Made by a program: the position numbers and the translations under genes. Below are positions 60,431 through 64,000 of a stretch of DNA of 64,000 nt, one piece after another. The notes beneath the pieces were generated by a model, which ran no database searches, was not told the origin of the DNA, and worked only from the letters and a program-made list of their open reading frames with translations. Positions within the stretch are counted from its first letter, which is position 1. Each line of letters begins with the position of its first letter. The DNA is taken from assembly GCA_963770155.1 (NCBI GenBank), contig CAVYOE010000001.1, positions 2,170,001 to 2,234,000 on the forward strand. The letters run 5' to 3'. Source of the stretch: CAVYOE01 sp963770155 (GTDB lineage Bacteria > Actinomycetota > Thermoleophilia > Solirubrobacterales > 70-9).

Positions 60431-61070
60431 AATCGGGGAAAGGGACATCGTCCCATCCTTCCGGCATGACGATGCGGCGGTCGGCGCCCTCGCCCTCGAC
60501 ATGCGGCATCACCGGCTCGAGCGAGCGACCCGCGGCGGCGGTGAGCGCCTCCTCGGCGTTGGCGTACTTGGAGAGCGATTCGAGGTGCCTGATCGTCGGA
60601 AAGACCAGCGGGAACTCCTCGCGGTCACGCCCGTGTCGATCGAGCGCCTCCTGGGGCGTGAACCAGCCGGCGTCAACGGTCTCGGAGCCGTCGGGCTGCG
60701 GCGGCGAATGCGCCGGTGCCAGCGCCAGGTAGAACAGCGTGTCGAAGCGGATCGAGACCTCCTCGGGGGTGATCCAGCGGGAGTAGGGGACGAGCTCGGC
60801 GGCGTCGACCTCCACCCCGGCCTCCTCGGCGACCTCTCTGGCCGCGCAGCGGCGCGAGCCGTCATCGCCCTCGCCGTCTTCGGGGTCGATCGCGCCGCCC
60901 GGGAAGACCCAGACCCCGGGCATGAACCGGGCCTCGGGGTTGCGGCGGACCAGGCACACCTCCAGAGCCCGGTCCGCATGCTTGCCGCCGCGGCGCAGGA
61001 GGATCACGGTTGCGGCCGGTCGGGGGGTCGCCGGCTTGCCCTCGGCGTCGCTGCTGTCTCGCTCGGCCAA
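60429..61070 (-). CDS. Nudix hydrolase (NUDT19/CoA-type)
   Basis: A 213-residue hydrolase of nucleoside-diphosphate-linked compounds. The Nudix region is FPGGAIDPEDGEGDDGSRRC, followed by AAREVAEEAGVEVD (about 56-90); the REVAEEAG core is intact, and the stretch between the Gly and REV is longer than the classical box, as in NUDT19/NUDT8-like enzymes. ARFMPGVWVFPGG is typical of these. Substrate (for example CoA derivatives) is not certain. The stop borders repeat copy B. Confidence 0.85.
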   Translation of the reverse strand: MAERDSSDAEGKPATPRPAATVILLRRGGKHADRALEVCLVRRNPEARFMPGVWVFPGGAIDPEDGEGDDGSRRCAAREVAEEAGVEVDAAELVPYSRWITPEEVSIRFDTLFYLALAPAHSPPQPDGSETVDAGWFTPQEALDRHGRDREEFPLVFPTIRHLESLSKYANAEEALTAAAGRSLEPVMPHVEGEGADRRIVMPEGWDDVPFPD

Positions 61071-61114
61071 ACCGGGCTCAACCCTATCCCGCGGAGCGAT
61101 AGATTCCCATCCGC

Positions 61115-61300
61115 ATGGGCGCCGACGTCGAGACCAAGCAGGTGTGGGTGTGCACCTCGTGCGGGTTCATCTACGACCCGGCTGAGGGCGACCCCGACGG
61201 CGGCGTGCCGCCGGGCACCGCCTTCGAGGACATCCCCGACGACTGGTTCTGCCCGGTCTGCGGGGCGCGCAAGAGCGACTTCGAGCCCCAGGAGGGCTAG
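61115..61300 (+). CDS. Rubredoxin
   Basis: A 61-residue Fe(Cys)4 electron carrier. Both cysteine knuckles are complete: CTSCG (about residues 13-17) and CPVCG (about 46-50); FIYDPAEGDPDGGVPPGT and DIPDDWFCPVCG are canonical. Rubredoxins often serve alkane or other hydroxylases, or oxidative-stress enzymes; no partner is visible nearby. Its stop overlaps the end of the convergent DUF4349 gene by 4 bp. Confidence 0.96.
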   Translation: MGADVETKQVWVCTSCGFIYDPAEGDPDGGVPPGTAFEDIPDDWFCPVCGARKSDFEPQEG

Positions 61301-62316
61301 CGGGTCCGGTCGAGGGCCCGCTCGCGCCTGCGCCGCAGCACGCGCCCGCCGGCGAGCCATACAACGGTGGCCAGTAGCGCCAGGGGCAGCAGCACCGCGG
61401 CGCTGACCAGGGCGATCCCGGCGACGCTCTCCAGGACCGAGGCCGCGTCGTCGGCCGCCTCTCCGATCGACCAGCCGTTGCTGCCGTCTCCTTCGGCGAC
61501 CACGGTGAGGCTGATCGGGGTCAGATTGGCGCGCTCGAGCAGTGCCCGAAGTTCCTGACGAGCAGCGGCCCGCTCTGCTTTGGTCTGGGCATCGGCGATC
61601 CGCTCCCTGGCGTCTACGACGGGACCGGTGATGTCGAGGCTGCCCTCGTTGCGCGACTGGACGTGAGCCAGCGCCGAGAGGTCGGCGAGAGCGTCCTGGA
61701 GCCGCGCGGTCGGTACGCGCAGCTCGAAGCTCGCCCTTGAGCGGTCGGCTTCGCCCTCGCGCACCTGCGAGGAGACGACGATGCCCTTGTAGCGGTCGGT
61801 CACCTCGACCACGCCGTCTGCGACCTCGCGCAGCTCGTCCGGCTCGGTCGACAGCGTCATCGAGACCGTGCGCTCGACTGCGCGCTTGCTTGCGTTCGGA
61901 GCCAGGTCAGGGCTCGTGGGAAGGGGCATCGTGGTCGGCTCGCCCGGGGCGACGGCGGTGTCACCCGCGGCCCCGGCCCCGCTCCCGCCCGCGCCGGCCG
62001 GGGCGGCCTCGCGGGTGGGCTGGGCGCTCGGCAGTTCCTCCTCGGAGAGAGTCGGTGCATCACTGTCGATCTGGGAGATGGCGACGACGCTGACGACCGC
62101 GAGCATCGCCAGCCCGGCTGCCGCCGGCGCAAGCTGGCGCAGCCGTAGCTGCGGCAAGCGAACCCCGCGCCGCTCGCCGCCGCTCCGGCCCGGAAAACCG
62201 TCGGCGGCGCGGCGGTCGAGCCCGGCGGCGAACGCCGGTTCCGGCAGGGGCCGGATCGCGCGCAGTTCGGCGGTCAGTTGCTCTTCAGTCAGCCTCATTT
62301 TGCCCATCTTCCTCAC
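61297..62316 (-). CDS. DUF4349-family membrane protein, putative partner of the ECF sigma factor
   Basis: A 339-residue protein: cytoplasmic N-terminal region (about 1-60), membrane helix (about 63-82), a Pro/Gly/Ala linker, a DUF4349-like extracytoplasmic part with coiled-coil (ERTVSMTLSTEPDELREVAD, RIADAQTKAERAAARQELRA) and a C-terminal membrane helix (about 293-322). The GTG at 62316 overlaps the sigma-factor stop (GTGA); ATG 62307 or 62295 are alternatives. Co-transcription with an ECF sigma factor suggests an anti-sigma or sensor role, which is inference. Confidence 0.75.
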   Translation of the reverse strand: MRKMGKMRLTEEQLTAELRAIRPLPEPAFAAGLDRRAADGFPGRSGGERRGVRLPQLRLRQLAPAAAGLAMLAVVSVVAISQIDSDAPTLSEEELPSAQPTREAAPAGAGGSGAGAAGDTAVAPGEPTTMPLPTSPDLAPNASKRAVERTVSMTLSTEPDELREVADGVVEVTDRYKGIVVSSQVREGEADRSRASFELRVPTARLQDALADLSALAHVQSRNEGSLDITGPVVDARERIADAQTKAERAAARQELRALLERANLTPISLTVVAEGDGSNGWSIGEAADDAASVLESVAGIALVSAAVLLPLALLATVVWLAGGRVLRRRRERALDRTR

Positions 62317-62888
62317 ACACCTTCCTCACACAACATCCTCAGTTTCTCGATCGTTCGGTTCAGCTTGGTGCCGGCGTTCGTCTCGCTGATGCCGAGGACC
62401 GCGGCGATCTCGGCGTTGCCGAGCCCGGCGAAGAATTTGAGCGCGATCAGCTCTCGCTCGCGCGGCTCGAGTGTCTCGAGCGCGCTGCTGACGACCTGAC
62501 GCCGAACCGCCGCCTCGCCGGGATCCAGGCCGGGTTCAACTGCGTCGTGAGCCTGCAGCTCGGCGGTCCGCCGCCGCCGGCGCAGCTCGTCGAGGGCGGC
62601 GTTGCGCGCGATCCCGAACAGCCAGGCGCGGGCAGAGCCACGCGCCGGGTCTAGCTGACGCCGCTTGCGCCAGGCCCGCTCGAACGCCTGCCCGGTCACC
62701 TCCTCGGCGGCGGAACGGTCCCGAAGCAGCCCGGCCGCGTAGGAGTAGACGTCGTCGCGGCTGGTGCGATAGAGCTGCTCGAAGCCGGCCTCCGCCGACA
62801 CCTCGCCGGCACGGGGAGCCTCGCTCGCCGGAGCTGTCGCCACTGCTTCGCTCACACGGGTACTACGGCGTCGCCGTCGCTTCATCAC
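62313..62888 (-). CDS. ECF-type RNA polymerase sigma factor
   Basis: A 191-residue sigma-70-family factor with region 2 (FEQLYRTSRDDVYSYAAGLL, RDRSAAEEVTGQAFERAW, ARAWLFGIARNAALDELRRR) and region 4 (LEPRERELIALKFFAGLGNA, EIAAVLGISETNAGTKLNR), and no region 3, as in ECF factors. The first ~30 residues are Arg-rich then Ala/Glu-rich, and a GTG at 62855 is an alternative start. The GTGA overlap with the DUF4349 gene makes a sigma/anti-sigma-like pair. Its regulon cannot be told. Confidence 0.92.
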   Translation of the reverse strand: MMKRRRRRSTRVSEAVATAPASEAPRAGEVSAEAGFEQLYRTSRDDVYSYAAGLLRDRSAAEEVTGQAFERAWRKRRQLDPARGSARAWLFGIARNAALDELRRRRRTAELQAHDAVEPGLDPGEAAVRRQVVSSALETLEPRERELIALKFFAGLGNAEIAAVLGISETNAGTKLNRTIEKLRMLCEEGV

Positions 62889-62909
62889 ACCGGAAGTATC
62901 GGCTGTGAG

Positions 62910-64000
62910 CTAGGCGGCTTGCGCGAGCGACTCGGAGGCGAGCCGGGTGGCTGGGAGGTCCGCGCCGCTGCCCGAGCAGGCGGCCGTGACCGATTCTGCC
63001 GTGATTGCGACCAGCCGCTGCAGCTGCGCCTTGGAGATCGCCAGCGGCGGCATCAGCACGACCACGTCACCGAGAGGCCGGACGATCGCGCCTCGGCGGC
63101 GCGCCTCCAGCGTGACGCGGTGGCCGAGGCGGAGGGCGGGATCGTGCTCGCCGAGGTCGATTCCGGCCATTAACCCGCACTGTCTGACCTCAGCCACCTC
63201 CGGCATCTCCTCGACACCCGCGAGAAGCTCTTCGAGCAGGCGAACCTTCGGCTGCAGGCGGACCAGCGTCCGCTCCTCGTCGAATGCATCAAGCGACGCA
63301 ATCGCGGCCGCGCACGCGAGCGGGTTGCCCGTGTAGGTATGGCCGTGGTAGAAGGTCCGGAAATCCTCGGCGACGCCGAGGAAGCCCTCGTAGATCCGCT
63401 CGGTGGTTAGAGTCGCGGCCAGCGGCATGTAGCCGCCGGTGAGCCCTTTGGCGAGGCAGAGGAAGTCGGGTGCGACCCGCTCCTGCTCACAGGCGAACAT
63501 GGTCCCGGTTCGGCCGAAGCCGGTCGCGACCTCGTCGCAGATGAGCAGGATTCCGTGCTGGTCTGTGAGATCGCGGACGGCCCGCAGGTAGCCCGGGGGA
63601 TGCAGAAGCATGCCCGCCGCTCCCTGGACCAGCGGTTCGACCACCACCGCCGCGATCTCCTCCTCGTGGCGGTCGAGGGTCGCTGCCATCGCGTCTACGT
63701 CGCCGGGTTCGACCGTGTGGGTGCCGAACAGCAGTGAGCGGAACTTGGAGTGGAAGAGATCGATACCGCCGAGCGAGACCGATCCGATGGTGTCGCCGTG
63801 GTAAGCGTCCCGCAGGGAGACGAATGAGGTCCGGCGAACGTGCTGGCCGCCGCGCTGCTGCCAGTACTGGAACGCCATCTTCAGCGCCACTTCGACCGCG
63901 GTGGATCCCGAGTCCGAATAGAAGACCCGGTTCAGCGGCGCCGGGGCGATCTCGATCAGGCGCCGGGCCAGCTCCTCGGCGGGGGGGTGGGTGAGGCCGA
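62910..64000 (-). CDS. bioA: Adenosylmethionine-8-amino-7-oxononanoate aminotransferase, 5' end outside window
   Basis: A class III PLP aminotransferase that makes 7,8-diaminononanoate in biotin synthesis. The frame is open to the window edge, so the start is missing; visible from the edge are HPPAEELARRLIEIAPAPLN and FYSDSGSTAVEVALKMAFQY. Further motifs: VVVEPLVQGAAGM, CDEVATGFGRTG, the PLP lysine in LAKGLTGGYMPLA and FYHGHTYTGNPLACAAA, the last two being typical of BioA. About 363 residues are present. No other biotin gene is in the window. Confidence 0.92.
   Translation of the reverse strand, partial: GLTHPPAEELARRLIEIAPAPLNRVFYSDSGSTAVEVALKMAFQYWQQRGGQHVRRTSFVSLRDAYHGDTIGSVSLGGIDLFHSKFRSLLFGTHTVEPGDVDAMAATLDRHEEEIAAVVVEPLVQGAAGMLLHPPGYLRAVRDLTDQHGILLICDEVATGFGRTGTMFACEQERVAPDFLCLAKGLTGGYMPLAATLTTERIYEGFLGVAEDFRTFYHGHTYTGNPLACAAAIASLDAFDEERTLVRLQPKVRLLEELLAGVEEMPEVAEVRQCGLMAGIDLGEHDPALRLGHRVTLEARRRGAIVRPLGDVVVLMPPLAISKAQLQRLVAITAESVTAACSGSGADLPATRLASESLAQAA

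Noticed and set aside
1..64000. CRISPR arrays, insertion sequences, prophage or toxin-antitoxin modules
   Set aside because: Reading through found no regularly spaced direct repeats, no transposase or phage genes, and no recognisable toxin-antitoxin pair.

Overview
The window is high-GC, densely coded bacterial DNA. The order of its ribosomal genes, zinc-binding S14/S4/L36, a multi-gene mce operon and many secreted proteins with Gly-rich or Arg/Lys-rich tails point to an actinobacterium. A Thermoleophilia/Solirubrobacterales-type organism is my best guess, inferred from style rather than shown.

Region 1 (1-22,029) is the translation superoperon: rpsL(3' end)-rpsG, two antisense membrane genes, fusA-tuf, then the S10/spc genes rpsJ to secY-adk-map. 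A clear intrinsic terminator follows, then the alpha operon rpmJ-rpsM-rpsK-rpsD-rpoA-rplQ; infA is not where it often sits. Several ribosomal proteins carry large charged extensions: L22, S17, S11, L5, an L3 insert and the L15/S5 tails. Region 2 (22,030-34,600) is housekeeping and envelope: truA, a ZIP transporter behind a perfect 14-bp palindrome, surE-ligA, a secreted RTX-like protein, a D,D-carboxypeptidase, a patatin, a secreted PHP-domain protein, a fatty acyl-CoA synthetase and a 59-residue HTH-like gene with its own promoter. Region 3 (34,600-48,050) is rich in exported proteins: ADP-ribosylglycohydrolase-like, glycosidase-like, DsbA-like, a Cys-repeat protein, superoxide dismutase followed by three cupredoxin-like proteins, a GMC oxidoreductase, a beta-helix protein and a lipoprotein. 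It also holds Nif3, a TVP38-type membrane protein and tRNA-Pro(CGG). Region 4 (48,250-60,361) is a seven-gene mce operon (six plus a tandem duplicate of the last, the duplicate behind a perfect CRP-type site) running into an SCP2 sterol-carrier gene and an unknown gene that seems to start at CTG. This suggests steroid or lipid uptake. Region 5 (60,429-64,000) has a Nudix hydrolase, rubredoxin, an ECF sigma factor with a DUF4349 membrane partner, and the 3' part of bioA.

Two features cut across regions. First, about 20 small frame disruptions break otherwise well conserved genes (rplB, rplV, rpsC, rplP, rpmC, rplO, secY, mceA, mceB, mceD). They are clustered at 8.0-16.9 kb and 48.5-53.7 kb and absent elsewhere. 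Assembly or read error is the likeliest cause, but the clustering deserves checking. Second, a ~70-bp dispersed element with a conserved loop and a covarying stem lies between two convergent gene pairs (37.8 kb and 60.4 kb), and a diverged third copy may encode the C-terminal tail of L15.

No gene-free stretch exceeds 300 bases; the longest (48,033-48,255) holds the probable mce promoter. I saw no CRISPR array, insertion sequence, prophage or rRNA.
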